Shown piece after piece: positions 17,423 through 26,397 of a DNA stretch of 64,000 bases; position 1 is the first letter of the stretch, and every line of letters starts with the position of its first letter. Position numbers and translations under genes: made by a program. The notes below the pieces were generated by a model, which saw only the letters and a program-made list of their open reading frames with translations, was not told the DNA's origin and did not search any database. Source of the DNA: Halochromatium roseum (GTDB lineage Bacteria; Pseudomonadota; Gammaproteobacteria; Chromatiales; Chromatiaceae); the NCBI RefSeq assembly GCF_016653315.1, contig NZ_NHSH01000006.1:1-64000 (forward strand), in the 5' to 3' direction.

Positions 17423-17434
17423 TCAGACTCAACG

Positions 17435-18289
17435 ATGGAAAGATCCTACCGCCTCGTCATTTCCTGTCCGGACCAAGTCGGCATCGTCGCTGCCGTCAGT
17501 GATTTCATCGCCAACCATCAGGGCTGGATCACTGAGGCGCATCACTATACGGACCCGGCTAGCCAGTGGTTCTTCATGCGCTATGTGGTGCGCGCAAGCT
17601 CACTCCCCTTTGGCCTAGTGGGGTTTCGGCAGCACTTCGAACCCATCGCCGAGCGCTTTGGCATGCATTGGTATCTCAACGATACCGGCGTCAACAAGCG
17701 GGTCGTACTGATGGCTAGCAAACAGGAGCATTGCCTATCAGACCTGCTCTACCGCTGGCGCAGCGGCGAGCTCGCGTTTGATATCCCCTGCGTGTTGTCC
17801 AATCATCAGGATCTGCGCGACTACGTGGAATGGCACGGCATCCCGTTTCACCATCTGCCGGTCGACCCCAGCGACAAAGGCCCGCACTTCGCGGCGGTCA
17901 GCGAGACGATCAAGACGGTGGGTGCCGATGCGGTGGTGCTGGCGCGTTATATGCAGATCCTTCCGCCCGACCTCTGTGAGCGCTATCCCAGCGCGATCAT
18001 CAACATTCACCATAGCTTCCTGCCCTCGTTCGTCGGCGCCAAGCCCTACCACCAGGCATCCGCTCGCGGCGTCAAGTTGATCGGCGCCACCTGCCACTAT
18101 GTCACCAGTGAGCTCGATGCCGGCCCGATCATCGAGCAGGACGTGGTGCGCGTCAATCATCACAACACGGTCGAGGACATGGTCCGCCTGGGCAAGGACG
18201 TCGAGAAGACGGTGCTTGCCCGCGGTCTGCGCTATCACTTGGAAGACCGGGTGCTGGTGCACGACAACAAGACCATCGTGTTTGCCTGA
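17435..18289 (+). CDS. purU: formyltetrahydrofolate deformylase
   Basis: PurU hydrolyses 10-formyl-tetrahydrofolate to formate and tetrahydrofolate. The 284-residue protein has an N-terminal ACT domain (LVISCPDQVGIVAAVSDFI) and a C-terminal formyltransferase-like domain with INIHHSFLPSFVGAKPYHQA and the catalytic region ELDAGPIIEQDV. The ATG at 17435 fits the family start; the frame is open 57 codons upstream, but those residues lie in the promoter. It is the first gene of the methylamine-type operon. There it would free tetrahydrofolate from the C1 units released by the dehydrogenase. Confidence 0.93.
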   Translation: MERSYRLVISCPDQVGIVAAVSDFIANHQGWITEAHHYTDPASQWFFMRYVVRASSLPFGLVGFRQHFEPIAERFGMHWYLNDTGVNKRVVLMASKQEHCLSDLLYRWRSGELAFDIPCVLSNHQDLRDYVEWHGIPFHHLPVDPSDKGPHFAAVSETIKTVGADAVVLARYMQILPPDLCERYPSAIINIHHSFLPSFVGAKPYHQASARGVKLIGATCHYVTSELDAGPIIEQDVVRVNHHNTVEDMVRLGKDVEKTVLARGLRYHLEDRVLVHDNKTIVFA

Positions 18290-18299
18290 GGCCAGCGTC

Positions 18300-19541
18300 A
18301 TGCCCTTACGTCTGTTGAAGTTTGCCCTGCGCGGCACCGACGCCGAGCCCCGCTTCTTTCCGCCCGAGCAACCACTGGCCGATCAGTATGACATCGTCAT
18401 CATCGGGGGCGGCGGGCACGGTCTCGCCTGCGCCTACTATCTAGCACGCGAGCATGGTGTTAAGAGGGTCGCAGTGCTTGAGCAGGGCTACCTAGGTGGC
18501 GGCAACACCGGGCGCAACACCACCATCGTGCGCTCCAACTATCTGACCCCCGAGGGGGTCCAGTTCTATGACCAGAGCTTGAAGCTCTTTCAGGATCTGT
18601 CAGAAGACCTCGACCTTAACCTCTTCTATTCCACCCGCGGACATTTCACGCTAGCCCACTCCGATAGCGCGCTGCGTACCATGCGTTGGCGTGCCGAGGT
18701 CAATAAGCACTTCGGCATCGACAGCGAGTTGGTCGACCGTCAGCGCATCGCCAAGGCAGTGCCGGAGATGGATCTAGACTGCGGTGGCGATCAGCCCGTC
18801 CTGGGTGCCTTGTGGCACGCCCCAGGTGCCGTCGCGCGGCATGATGCGGTCGCCTGGGGCTATGGTCGGGGTGCCTGGCAGCGCGGCGTCGAGATTCACC
18901 AAAAGACCCGCGTCACCGGCATCCGCGTCGAGGGCGAACGGGTGCGGGGCGTGCAGACCAACCGCGGCGAGATCGCCTGCGACAAGCTGATCTCGATGGT
19001 CGCTGGCTTCACCCCGCGCATCACCGAGATGGTCGGTCTGCAGACACCGATCGAGATCTTCCCTTTGCAGGCCTGCGTCACCGAGCCGGTGAAGCCCTTT
19101 CTCAATAGCATCATCGTCTCCGGCAGTCTGCACGTCTATGTGAGTCAGTCCTCCCGCGGGGAGCTGGTGATGGGGGCCTCCGTGGACCCGAGCGTCTTGC
19201 ACAGCACCCGCTCGAGCTTCGGCTTCGTCGAGGAATTGGCGGATAAGCTGCTCGACCTCTTCCCGCTCACCGGGCGGCTGCGGGTGATGCGGCAATGGGC
19301 CGGCATGAGTGACATGACCCCAGACTTCGCGCCGATCATGGGCACGACCCCGATCACCGGCTTCTACCTGGATGCCGGCTGGGGCACCTGGGGCTTCAAG
19401 GCCACGCCGATCAGCGGCAAGACCATGGCCTGGACCGCGGTCAACGATCAAAACCACGAACTGATCAAGCCCTTCCGGCTATCCCGCTTCACCGACTTCG
19501 ACCTGGTCGGCGAACGCGGCGCGGCATCGGTCGGACACTAA
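18300..19541 (+). CDS. mgdA: N-methylglutamate dehydrogenase subunit A (sarcosine oxidase beta-like)
   Basis: This 413-residue FAD flavoprotein resembles the beta subunit of heterotetrameric sarcosine oxidase. The FAD-binding Rossmann motif is DIVIIGGGGHGLACAYYLA near residue 30. Next comes GGGNTGRNTTIVRSNY, which corresponds to the flavin-binding region, and a C-terminal FAD motif WGTWGFKATPISGK. In the N-methylglutamate pathway it oxidises the N-methyl group of N-methylglutamate. It starts 10 bases after purU. Gene order B-D-A-G, with gmaS and the three synthase genes behind it, points to N-methylglutamate rather than sarcosine as substrate. Confidence 0.85.
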   Translation: MPLRLLKFALRGTDAEPRFFPPEQPLADQYDIVIIGGGGHGLACAYYLAREHGVKRVAVLEQGYLGGGNTGRNTTIVRSNYLTPEGVQFYDQSLKLFQDLSEDLDLNLFYSTRGHFTLAHSDSALRTMRWRAEVNKHFGIDSELVDRQRIAKAVPEMDLDCGGDQPVLGALWHAPGAVARHDAVAWGYGRGAWQRGVEIHQKTRVTGIRVEGERVRGVQTNRGEIACDKLISMVAGFTPRITEMVGLQTPIEIFPLQACVTEPVKPFLNSIIVSGSLHVYVSQSSRGELVMGASVDPSVLHSTRSSFGFVEELADKLLDLFPLTGRLRVMRQWAGMSDMTPDFAPIMGTTPITGFYLDAGWGTWGFKATPISGKTMAWTAVNDQNHELIKPFRLSRFTDFDLVGERGAASVGH

Positions 19542-19574
19542 GTTGGACACGAAGTCGGACACCAAGAGACCAGC

Positions 19575-19856
19575 ATGAAACTGATCCCCTTACCTGACCT
19601 GGGTCCACACCCGGTGACAGAATTCGACTACGGCGGCGAGCAGTCTCGCCCGCCACTGGTGGCCGATGACGCCACCTGGGCCGCGCATGTCTTTAATCGC
19701 ACCGGCGCCCCCGGGGTGCTGCGCGAATGGTGGTACCACCGGCCTACCGGGGGGTGGTACCTGTTCGAGCGCGATACGGCCCAGGATCGCTTCCTCCGCT
19801 CCATTCCCGTGCAGGACATCTGCTATGAGCTCCCGACTGACACCTCAGCCGTTTGA
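19575..19856 (+). CDS. mgdB: N-methylglutamate dehydrogenase subunit B (sarcosine oxidase delta-like)
   Basis: This 93-residue small subunit of the SoxD family has conserved patterns EFDYGGEQSRP and REWWYHRPTGGWYLFERDT. True sarcosine oxidase delta subunits bind zinc through a CPxCG pair near the N-terminus and a His-Cys pair later. Here the N-terminal pair reads PLPDLG and the later cysteine is missing, so the zinc site is absent. Its last 32 bases overlap the start of the next gene. It has a structural role in the four-subunit enzyme. Confidence 0.82.
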   Translation: MKLIPLPDLGPHPVTEFDYGGEQSRPPLVADDATWAAHVFNRTGAPGVLREWWYHRPTGGWYLFERDTAQDRFLRSIPVQDICYELPTDTSAV

Positions 19857-22776
19857 GTGGATCGAGCGCGCTCGCCCGCTGCGCTTCACGCTCGAGGGCG
19901 AGGCCATCGATGCGCTACAGGGCGACTGCATTAGCAGTGCCTTGTGGGCCAATGGCGTGCGCATCCTCGGTCGCAGCTTCAAATATCACCGCCCACGCGG
20001 CATCTTTTCACTCGCCAATCACGACATCAACGCCCTGTTCGAGTACGTCGATGACACCCATCTGCGCGGCGATGTAACACCGGTGCCGGCTGGCATCAAC
20101 CTCACCGCCTGCAACACCCTGGGCGGGCTCAAGCAGGACCGATACCGTTGGCTCGATCAACTCTCACCCGCGCTGCCGGTCGGCTTCTATTACAAGGTGT
20201 TCCACAAACCCCGCTGGCTGTTCCCGTTCTGGGAGCGTCTGCTGCGCCACACCGCCGGGCTCGGGCAGGTCCGCAGCAGCTGGCGGCGGCGCATCACCCC
20301 GAAGTGGTATGAGCATTGCGATCTGCTGGTCATCGGCGCGGGGCCAGCCGGCATGGCCGCGGCACTCACCGCCGCCGAGGCCGGCGCCGATGTAATCCTG
20401 GTCGATGAGCATCCGCATATCGGCGGAAGCCTGGACTATCAATGGACCAATGATCCCGGCGCCGAGGCGCCGCGCGCCACGCTCAAACAGGGCGTCACCG
20501 CGCATCCACGGATTCGCATCATGACGGCTACCGTTGCTGCCGGCTACTACCAGGATCAGTGGGTACCGCTGGCCGGCCCAGCCGGCATCGCCAAGACCCG
20601 CAGTCGCGCGCTGATCGTCGCGACCGGCGTCATCGAGCAGCCAGCCGTCTTTCGCAACAACGACCTGCCTGGCGTCATGCTCGCCTCCGCGGCTCAGCGC
20701 CTGATTGCGCGCTACGCGGTCAAGCCCTGCGAGCGGGCGGTGCTCTTAGTGGCCAATGCCGAGGGTTATCGCGCCGCGCTCGATCTGCAAGCCGCCGGCG
20801 TCGAGCTTATCGCCGTCGTCGACCTAGGCGAGCCAGCCGAGCGCGGTCCACTGGCCAGCAAGCTCGCTGCCACCGGCGTCGAGATCCTCGCCCATCACGG
20901 CCTCTATGCAGCCTCTGGCAAGGATCGCCTGAGTGCCGTCAGTGTCGCGCCACTGGGCGCCGACGGCAGCCTCGACGACACCCAGGAGCGCTGGCTGCGC
21001 TGCGACGGCGTCATCCTCAGCGTCGGCTGGGCGCCGGCGGCGCATCTGCTCTACCAAGCCGGCGCAACACTCGGGTACAGCCAGACCTTAGAGCAGTTCG
21101 TACCGCTCGAGCTGCCACCGGGCATCCAGGCGGCAGGCCGCGTCAATGGTGTGTTCGAGCTGCAGGCGCAGATCGAGGATGGCCGTCGTGCCGCCCGCGC
21201 GGCGCTCGCAGAACTGACAGCAGCAACCGACGTTGCGAGCGAGATCAAGACCAGCGGCCCAGCCAGCAATCACGACCTGGCCCAATACCGCGACCCGAAC
21301 GCCCACTCTCACCCCTGGCCGATTGTGGCGCATCCCAAGGGCAAGAACTTCGTCGACCTGGATGAGGATCTGCAGCTTGAGGATCTGTTGCAAGCCGCAC
21401 GCGAGGGTTTCGACAACATCGAGCTGTTGAAACGGTTCTCGACCGTTGGCATGGGACCAAGCCAGGGCAAGCACGCCAACATGAACGCGATTCGCGTATT
21501 GGCCAAGGTCCTCGGCAAGGCCATCGACGAGACCGGCTCCACCACGGCCCGCCCCTTCTATCACCCCCTGCGTCTGGACGACCTGGCCGGTCGACGCTTC
21601 CGCGTGCATCAACGCTCGGCCTTGCACGAACGCCATGAGCAGGCCGGTGCCTGCTTCATGGAGGCTGGTGCCTGGCAACGCCCGGAGTTTTACGGCAAAG
21701 CCGAACAGCGCGAGGCCCGCGTGCGCGAGGAAGTCGCGGCGGTGCGTGGTGCGCTCGGTCTGATCGACGTCTCGACGCTGGGTAAGATCGAGGTCCTTGG
21801 GCGCGACGCCGCACGCTTACTCGACGCCGCCTATAGCATGCGCATGACCAGGCTCAAAGCTGGCATGACGCGCTATGCGCTAATGGTCGACGAGGCAGGC
21901 GTCATCATCGACGACGGCATCGTCGGCCGCTTGGGTGAGCAGCAGTATTACCTGACCGCGACCAGCAGCCATGCCAACGCGACCTATCGCAGCCTCACGC
22001 GCTTCGCCTTGGAGTGGGGACTCCAAGTCCGGCTGGTCAATCGCACCGGGCAGCTCTCGGCGATGAATCTGGCTGGGCCAAACAGCCGCCGACTGCTCGC
22101 CGAGTTGATTGATATCGATCTCACTGACGACGCCTTTCCCTATCTCGGACTGCGCGAAGCGACCATCGGCAAGATCCCCGCGCGCCTGATGCGGGTGGGT
22201 TTCGTCGGCGAGCTCGGTTATGAGATCCATGTGCCCTATCACCGCGGCGCCGAACTCTGGGATCTGCTGATGCGCAAGGGCCAGCCCTACGGTATCCGTC
22301 CCTTCGGTGTCGAGGCCCAACGAAGGCTGCGCATGGAGAAAGGCCACATCATTGTCGGCCAAGACACAGACGGTCTGACCACGCCGTTCGAGGTCGGTAT
22401 GTCCTGGGCCGTGCACCTGAAGAAGCCTTTCTTCGTCGGTCAGCGCAGTCTGCAGATCCTCAAGCCAGGGACGGCGCGCAGCCTAGTGGGCTTCGAGCTG
22501 CAGCCCGGACACGGCTGGCCCGAGGTGGCCGAATGTCATCTGGTGATCGTCGACGGCGACATCCGCGGTCGCGTCACCAGCGTTGCATTCAGCCCCGCGC
22601 GCGGACGCATCATTGGCATGGCATTGGTGGACAGCGAGGTTGCCGGCCTTGGCCGAACACTCCCCATCCGCGCCACCGACGGGGTCCTGGTGACGGCGAC
22701 CCAGGTGGCGATGCCGTTCTACGATCCTGACGGACTGCGCCAGCAGGCCGACGTGCAACGGCAGGAGGTCGCCTGA
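19825..22776 (+). CDS. mgdC: N-methylglutamate dehydrogenase subunit C (sarcosine oxidase alpha-like)
   Basis: This 983-residue subunit resembles the alpha subunit of sarcosine oxidase. Residues 20-110 form a 2Fe-2S-ferredoxin-like or cofactor-binding N-domain. Residues about 165-520 form an NAD(P)/FAD oxidoreductase domain with VIGAGPAGMAAALTAAEAGA and a second motif near ALIVATGVIEQPAVF. Residues about 590-983 match the GcvT/aminomethyltransferase fold, which would bind tetrahydrofolate and collect the C1 unit as methylene-tetrahydrofolate. The start at 19825 is chosen because AGGA precedes it; it overlaps the previous gene by 32 bases. Confidence 0.87.
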   Translation: MSSRLTPQPFEWIERARPLRFTLEGEAIDALQGDCISSALWANGVRILGRSFKYHRPRGIFSLANHDINALFEYVDDTHLRGDVTPVPAGINLTACNTLGGLKQDRYRWLDQLSPALPVGFYYKVFHKPRWLFPFWERLLRHTAGLGQVRSSWRRRITPKWYEHCDLLVIGAGPAGMAAALTAAEAGADVILVDEHPHIGGSLDYQWTNDPGAEAPRATLKQGVTAHPRIRIMTATVAAGYYQDQWVPLAGPAGIAKTRSRALIVATGVIEQPAVFRNNDLPGVMLASAAQRLIARYAVKPCERAVLLVANAEGYRAALDLQAAGVELIAVVDLGEPAERGPLASKLAATGVEILAHHGLYAASGKDRLSAVSVAPLGADGSLDDTQERWLRCDGVILSVGWAPAAHLLYQAGATLGYSQTLEQFVPLELPPGIQAAGRVNGVFELQAQIEDGRRAARAALAELTAATDVASEIKTSGPASNHDLAQYRDPNAHSHPWPIVAHPKGKNFVDLDEDLQLEDLLQAAREGFDNIELLKRFSTVGMGPSQGKHANMNAIRVLAKVLGKAIDETGSTTARPFYHPLRLDDLAGRRFRVHQRSALHERHEQAGACFMEAGAWQRPEFYGKAEQREARVREEVAAVRGALGLIDVSTLGKIEVLGRDAARLLDAAYSMRMTRLKAGMTRYALMVDEAGVIIDDGIVGRLGEQQYYLTATSSHANATYRSLTRFALEWGLQVRLVNRTGQLSAMNLAGPNSRRLLAELIDIDLTDDAFPYLGLREATIGKIPARLMRVGFVGELGYEIHVPYHRGAELWDLLMRKGQPYGIRPFGVEAQRRLRMEKGHIIVGQDTDGLTTPFEVGMSWAVHLKKPFFVGQRSLQILKPGTARSLVGFELQPGHGWPEVAECHLVIVDGDIRGRVTSVAFSPARGRIIGMALVDSEVAGLGRTLPIRATDGVLVTATQVAMPFYDPDGLRQQADVQRQEVA

Positions 22777-23393
22777 TGGCTTCGATAGCAACGCTCGATT
22801 CGATGCAGCCTGTGTCACCGACCGCGACCCGCTCAGTCAGCCTCCAGCCTCGGGCACGTCCACTTTGGCACCTACTCGGGCCGGGCAGCCCCGGCGCGGT
22901 ACAGTCCGCAGGCTTGCCGCTACCCGAGATCATGCAAGCGGCGGCGCTGACGGATGGCTTCATCGCGCGCACCGGGCGGGAAGAATTCCTGATCGCGGCC
23001 ACAACGCCACCCACAGCGGATGGTCTCTGCTGCTGGTGCTATGGCCGCGATGATCGCGTGCTGGCACTGACCGGCCCCGACTGGCGCCGCGTCATGGCCC
23101 AGGTTTGCCATGCGGACCTCCGCGGCTTCGGCCCGAATGACTGGCAGCTGTTGGCCGCTGCGGGCGTCAATCTCTGGTGTCTCGGCATCGACGAAGGTCT
23201 GCTGCTGGGCTGCGATCCGAGCCTCGGCCACTACCTGCAACAGACGCTGACGGAGGTGGTGCGCGACCTGACTGCGGCCAGCGGCCAATCAGGCGTGCAA
23301 CCGACCTCACAGAGACCGACACCAACGCTAGCACCAGAGCCAGCATCAGCATCAGCATCAGCATCACCATCGCGCATCGGAGACCAACTATGA
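22776..23393 (+). CDS. mgdD: N-methylglutamate dehydrogenase subunit D (sarcosine oxidase gamma-like)
   Basis: This 205-residue gamma-like subunit shows the weakly conserved SoxG pattern around [18 protein letters not shown] and ends the dehydrogenase set. Its ATG overlaps the mgdC stop by one base, and its stop overlaps the gmaS start by four. The last 35 residues are low-complexity, rich in Thr, Pro, Ala and Ser. They include (Ala-Ser)n encoded by a 6-bp tandem repeat at 23341-23364, so the tail length may vary between strains. Confidence 0.75.
   Translation: MASIATLDSMQPVSPTATRSVSLQPRARPLWHLLGPGSPGAVQSAGLPLPEIMQAAALTDGFIARTGREEFLIAATTPPTADGLCCWCYGRDDRVLALTGPDWRRVMAQVCHADLRGFGPNDWQLLAAAGVNLWCLGIDEGLLLGCDPSLGHYLQQTLTEVVRDLTAASGQSGVQPTSQRPTPTLAPEPASASASASPSRIGDQL
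23341..23364. repeat. 6-bp tandem repeat inside mgdD
   Basis: CAGCAT is repeated four times, 25 bases before the gmaS start. The unit length is a multiple of three, so slippage changes the Ala-Ser tail of MgdD without shifting the frame. Confidence 0.9.
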
Positions 23394-24724
23394 CGCCGCA
23401 AGACATCGACAGGTTCATCAGCGACAACGACATCAAGTATGTGCTAGCCCAGTTTGTCGATATCCACGGCGTGGCCAAGACCAAGGCGGTACCAGCGCAT
23501 TGCATCCACGACGTCATCAACGATGGCGCCGGATTCGCCGGCTTTGCCGTCTGGGGATTGGGCATGGAGCCGCAAAGCGCTGACTTCATGGCCAAGGGTG
23601 ATCCGACCACGCTCAGCATCGTGCCCTGGCAACCGGGCTATGCCCGCATCGTCTGCACCGGTCATGTCAAGGACCAGCCTTATCCCTATGACTCGCGCTA
23701 TGTGCTGCTGCGCCAGCTCGAGCGGATCAAACACAAGGGCTGGACCCTCTACAGCGGTCTCGAGCCCGAGATGTGCCTGATGCGACGCGGCGCCGATGGC
23801 CGCCTCAACCCAGTGGACCACAGCGATGTGCTGGATAAACCTTGCTACGACTACAAAGGGCTGTCACGGGCACGCGCGTTTCTGGAGCAACTGGTCGAAT
23901 CGCTGCAGAGCGTCGGCTTCGATGTCTATCAGATTGACCACGAAGACGCCAACGGCCAGTTCGAGATCAACTACACCTATAGCGACGCACTGACCTCCGC
24001 CGATCGCTTCATCTTCGTGCGCATGGCCGCCGGAGAAATCGCCAACGGCCTGGGTATGATCTGCTCGTTCATGCCCAAGACCGACTCCAGCCGGACCGGC
24101 AGCGGCATGCACTTCCATTTATCCATCGCCGATGCCGAGAACAACAACCTGTTCACCGACGCCTCCGATCCCTCCGGGATGGGCCTCTCCAAGCTCGGCT
24201 ATCAGTTCCTGGCAGGGCTGCTGCATCACGCCTCGGCCCTCTGCGCCTTCGCAGCACCGACCGTCAATTCCTACAAGCGCCTGGTGGTGGGCCGCGCACT
24301 CTCCGGCGCCACCTGGGCACCGGCCTATATCGGCTATGGCGACAACAACCGCTCGGCCATGGTGCGTATCCCCTACGGTCGCCTCGAGTTCCGACTGCCG
24401 GACTCCGGCTGCAACCCCTATCTGGTGCATGCAGCGATCATTGCCGCGGGTCTCGACGGCATCGAGCGTGATCTCGATCCCGGTGAGCCCATGAATATCA
24501 ACTTCTATAACCTGGAGCGTGACGAATGTGTCCGTCGCGGCATCGGCATCCTGCCCCAGAACCTCGATGAGGCCATCAATGCGTTGGAGGCAGACCCCCT
24601 GTTCGCCGAGGCGCTGGGCTCAGAGATCGTTGGTGAATTCATCAAGGTCAAGCGCATGGAGTGGACCGAATACAGTCGGCATGTGTCCGACTGGGAGGTC
24701 CAGCACTATGCCGAATTTTTCTGA
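23390..24724 (+). CDS. gmaS: gamma-glutamylmethylamide synthetase (glutamine synthetase family)
   Basis: This 444-residue member of the glutamine synthetase family would couple methylamine to glutamate with ATP to give gamma-glutamylmethylamide. The N-terminus [18 protein letters not shown] is typical of the GlnT/GmaS branch rather than of housekeeping GlnA. Catalytic-core motifs include [24 protein letters not shown], the ATP loop region NSYKRLVVG, and [19 protein letters not shown]. The substrate call rests mainly on the flanking mgd and mgs genes. The start overlaps the mgdD stop (ATGA). Confidence 0.86.
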   Translation: MTPQDIDRFISDNDIKYVLAQFVDIHGVAKTKAVPAHCIHDVINDGAGFAGFAVWGLGMEPQSADFMAKGDPTTLSIVPWQPGYARIVCTGHVKDQPYPYDSRYVLLRQLERIKHKGWTLYSGLEPEMCLMRRGADGRLNPVDHSDVLDKPCYDYKGLSRARAFLEQLVESLQSVGFDVYQIDHEDANGQFEINYTYSDALTSADRFIFVRMAAGEIANGLGMICSFMPKTDSSRTGSGMHFHLSIADAENNNLFTDASDPSGMGLSKLGYQFLAGLLHHASALCAFAAPTVNSYKRLVVGRALSGATWAPAYIGYGDNNRSAMVRIPYGRLEFRLPDSGCNPYLVHAAIIAAGLDGIERDLDPGEPMNINFYNLERDECVRRGIGILPQNLDEAINALEADPLFAEALGSEIVGEFIKVKRMEWTEYSRHVSDWEVQHYAEFF

Positions 24725-24774
24725 TCGAACCGAGCTAATCAGGCTTTTCGTTCACAGCTGACGAGATCGAGATC

Positions 24775-25707
24775 ATGTGTGGAATCGTGGGACTCTATCT
24801 GAAGGACCCTGCGCTGGAGCCGCGTCTGGGTGAACTCTTTGCGCCGATGCTGGCAGCGATGTCTGACCGCGGCCCCGACAGCGCCGGTTTTGCCATCTAC
24901 GGCGATGAGGTCGGACCAGGCCGTATCAAACTGACGCTGCAGCACGAGGACCCGGCGTTCGACTGGAGCGCCATTGCCAGCGCCTTAGCAGCGCGTTCCG
25001 GAAACACTGCTGGCAGCGAGCCAGACTGGTTCCAGAACGCCACGGCGGCGGTGTTCAAGCTCGCCACCAGCGAAGGCGAGGCCCGTGCGGCATTCAGCGA
25101 ACTCGCGCCGGACGCCCACATCATGAGCGTCGGCCGCAGCATCGAGATCCTCAAGGGCGTCGGTCGCCCCCAAGCCATCATCGAGCGCTTCAACCTGCCG
25201 GCGATGCAGGGAACTCACAGCATCGGCCATACCCGCATGGCCACCGAAAGCGCGGTCAGCATGGCCGGCAGCCACCCATTCTCGACCGGACAGGATCTCT
25301 GCCTGGTGCACAATGGCTCGCTGTCCAATCACAACTGGCTGCGCAAGCGGCTCGAGAAGCAGGGCATCCGCTTCGAGACCGAGAACGACTCGGAGGTTGC
25401 GGCTGGCTATCTGACCTGGCGCCTGCGCGCCGGTGACAGCCTCGAACAGGCACTGCACAAGGGCCTTGAAGACCTAGATGGGTTTTTCACCTTGACCATC
25501 GGCACCCGCGACGGCTTCGCCGTGATTCGCGACCCGGTCGCCTGCAAGCCCGCAGTGCTGGCCGAGACCGACCAATACGTCGCCATGGCCTCCGAGTACC
25601 GTGCCTTGGTGCATCTGCCCGGCATCGAGCAGGCCAGCGTTTGGGAGCCAGACCCGGCCAGGGTCTATCTGTGGGAGCGTACTCAGGCGCTAGGAGCCGT
25701 AGCATGA
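24775..25707 (+). CDS. mgsA: N-methylglutamate synthase subunit A (class II glutamine amidotransferase)
   Basis: This 310-residue protein is equivalent to the N-terminal amidotransferase domain of glutamate synthase. It begins MCGIVGLY, with Cys2 as the nucleophile after Met removal. It has RGPDSAGFAIYGDE, the substrate region IGHTRMATES, and LVHNGSLSNHNWLR. In the pathway it releases methylamine from gamma-glutamylmethylamide and passes it to MgsC. Fifty bases separate it from gmaS, and its stop overlaps mgsB (ATGA). Confidence 0.87.
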   Translation: MCGIVGLYLKDPALEPRLGELFAPMLAAMSDRGPDSAGFAIYGDEVGPGRIKLTLQHEDPAFDWSAIASALAARSGNTAGSEPDWFQNATAAVFKLATSEGEARAAFSELAPDAHIMSVGRSIEILKGVGRPQAIIERFNLPAMQGTHSIGHTRMATESAVSMAGSHPFSTGQDLCLVHNGSLSNHNWLRKRLEKQGIRFETENDSEVAAGYLTWRLRAGDSLEQALHKGLEDLDGFFTLTIGTRDGFAVIRDPVACKPAVLAETDQYVAMASEYRALVHLPGIEQASVWEPDPARVYLWERTQALGAVA

Positions 25708-26387
25708 AAACCATTGATCTCGACCATCAAAGCGTCCGTGAGCTGAACCAAGGGCTGCACGATCAGGCCAGCGCTTGCACTGAACCGGAGTGGCTAGTGC
25801 TCAACCCGGCTGGCAAGCATGCGATCGCCTGCGGCCTCAACGCCAAGCTCAGCGTTGATATTCAGGGCCATGCCGGCTATTACTGCGCTGGCATGAACCA
25901 GCAGGCCAGCGTGACCCTACATGGCAATGCCGGCCAGGGCGTGGCCGAGAACATGATGTCAGGCCTGGTGCGGGTCAGGGGCAATGCATCACAGTCCGCA
26001 GCCGCGACCGCGCATGGCGGTCTGCTGGTTGTGGAAGGGGATGCGGCAGCGCGCTGCGGGATCTCAATGAAGGGCGTGGACATCGTCGTCGGCGGCAGCG
26101 TCGGCCACATGAGCGCCTTTATGGCCCAAGCCGGCCGGCTGGTCGTCTGCGGCGATGCCGGCGAGACCTTGGGCGACTCGCTGTACGAGGCGCGGATCTA
26201 CGTCAAGGGCAAGGTCGCCTCGCTCGGCGCCGACTGCATCGAGAAGCCGATGCGCGATGAACACCTCGCCGAGCTGCGCGAACTACTGAACCGCGCCGGC
26301 ATCGACGCCAACCCCTCCGACTTCCGGCGTTACGGCTCCGCGCGCGAGCTGTATCATTTCAAGGTCGACAACGCCGCCGCCTACTGA
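25704..26387 (+). CDS. mgsB: N-methylglutamate synthase subunit B (GXGXG domain)
   Basis: This 227-residue protein is equivalent to the C-terminal beta-helix (GXGXG) domain of glutamate synthase. Repeated hydrophobic strands with glycine turns are visible, for example GHAGYYCAGMNQQASVTL, GNAGQGVAENMMSG and GDAGETLGDSLYEARIYVKG. The domain has a structural role, holding the amidotransferase and the FMN domain together. The start overlaps the mgsA stop by four bases, and mgsC starts 10 bases after it. Confidence 0.86.
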   Translation: MKTIDLDHQSVRELNQGLHDQASACTEPEWLVLNPAGKHAIACGLNAKLSVDIQGHAGYYCAGMNQQASVTLHGNAGQGVAENMMSGLVRVRGNASQSAAATAHGGLLVVEGDAAARCGISMKGVDIVVGGSVGHMSAFMAQAGRLVVCGDAGETLGDSLYEARIYVKGKVASLGADCIEKPMRDEHLAELRELLNRAGIDANPSDFRRYGSARELYHFKVDNAAAY

Positions 26388-26397
26388 GGATACGACT

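Larger units (their letters stand above)
17133..17434. promoter_or_regulatory. divergent control region of the N-methylglutamate operon
   Basis: This 302-base region separates the cupin regulator gene (minus) from purU (plus). It contains a sigma-54 promoter (17370-17385) and two inverted repeats just after it. The rest shows no feature I can name. Enhancer sites for NtrC would be expected 80-200 bases upstream of the promoter, but I could not define one by eye. Confidence 0.6.
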
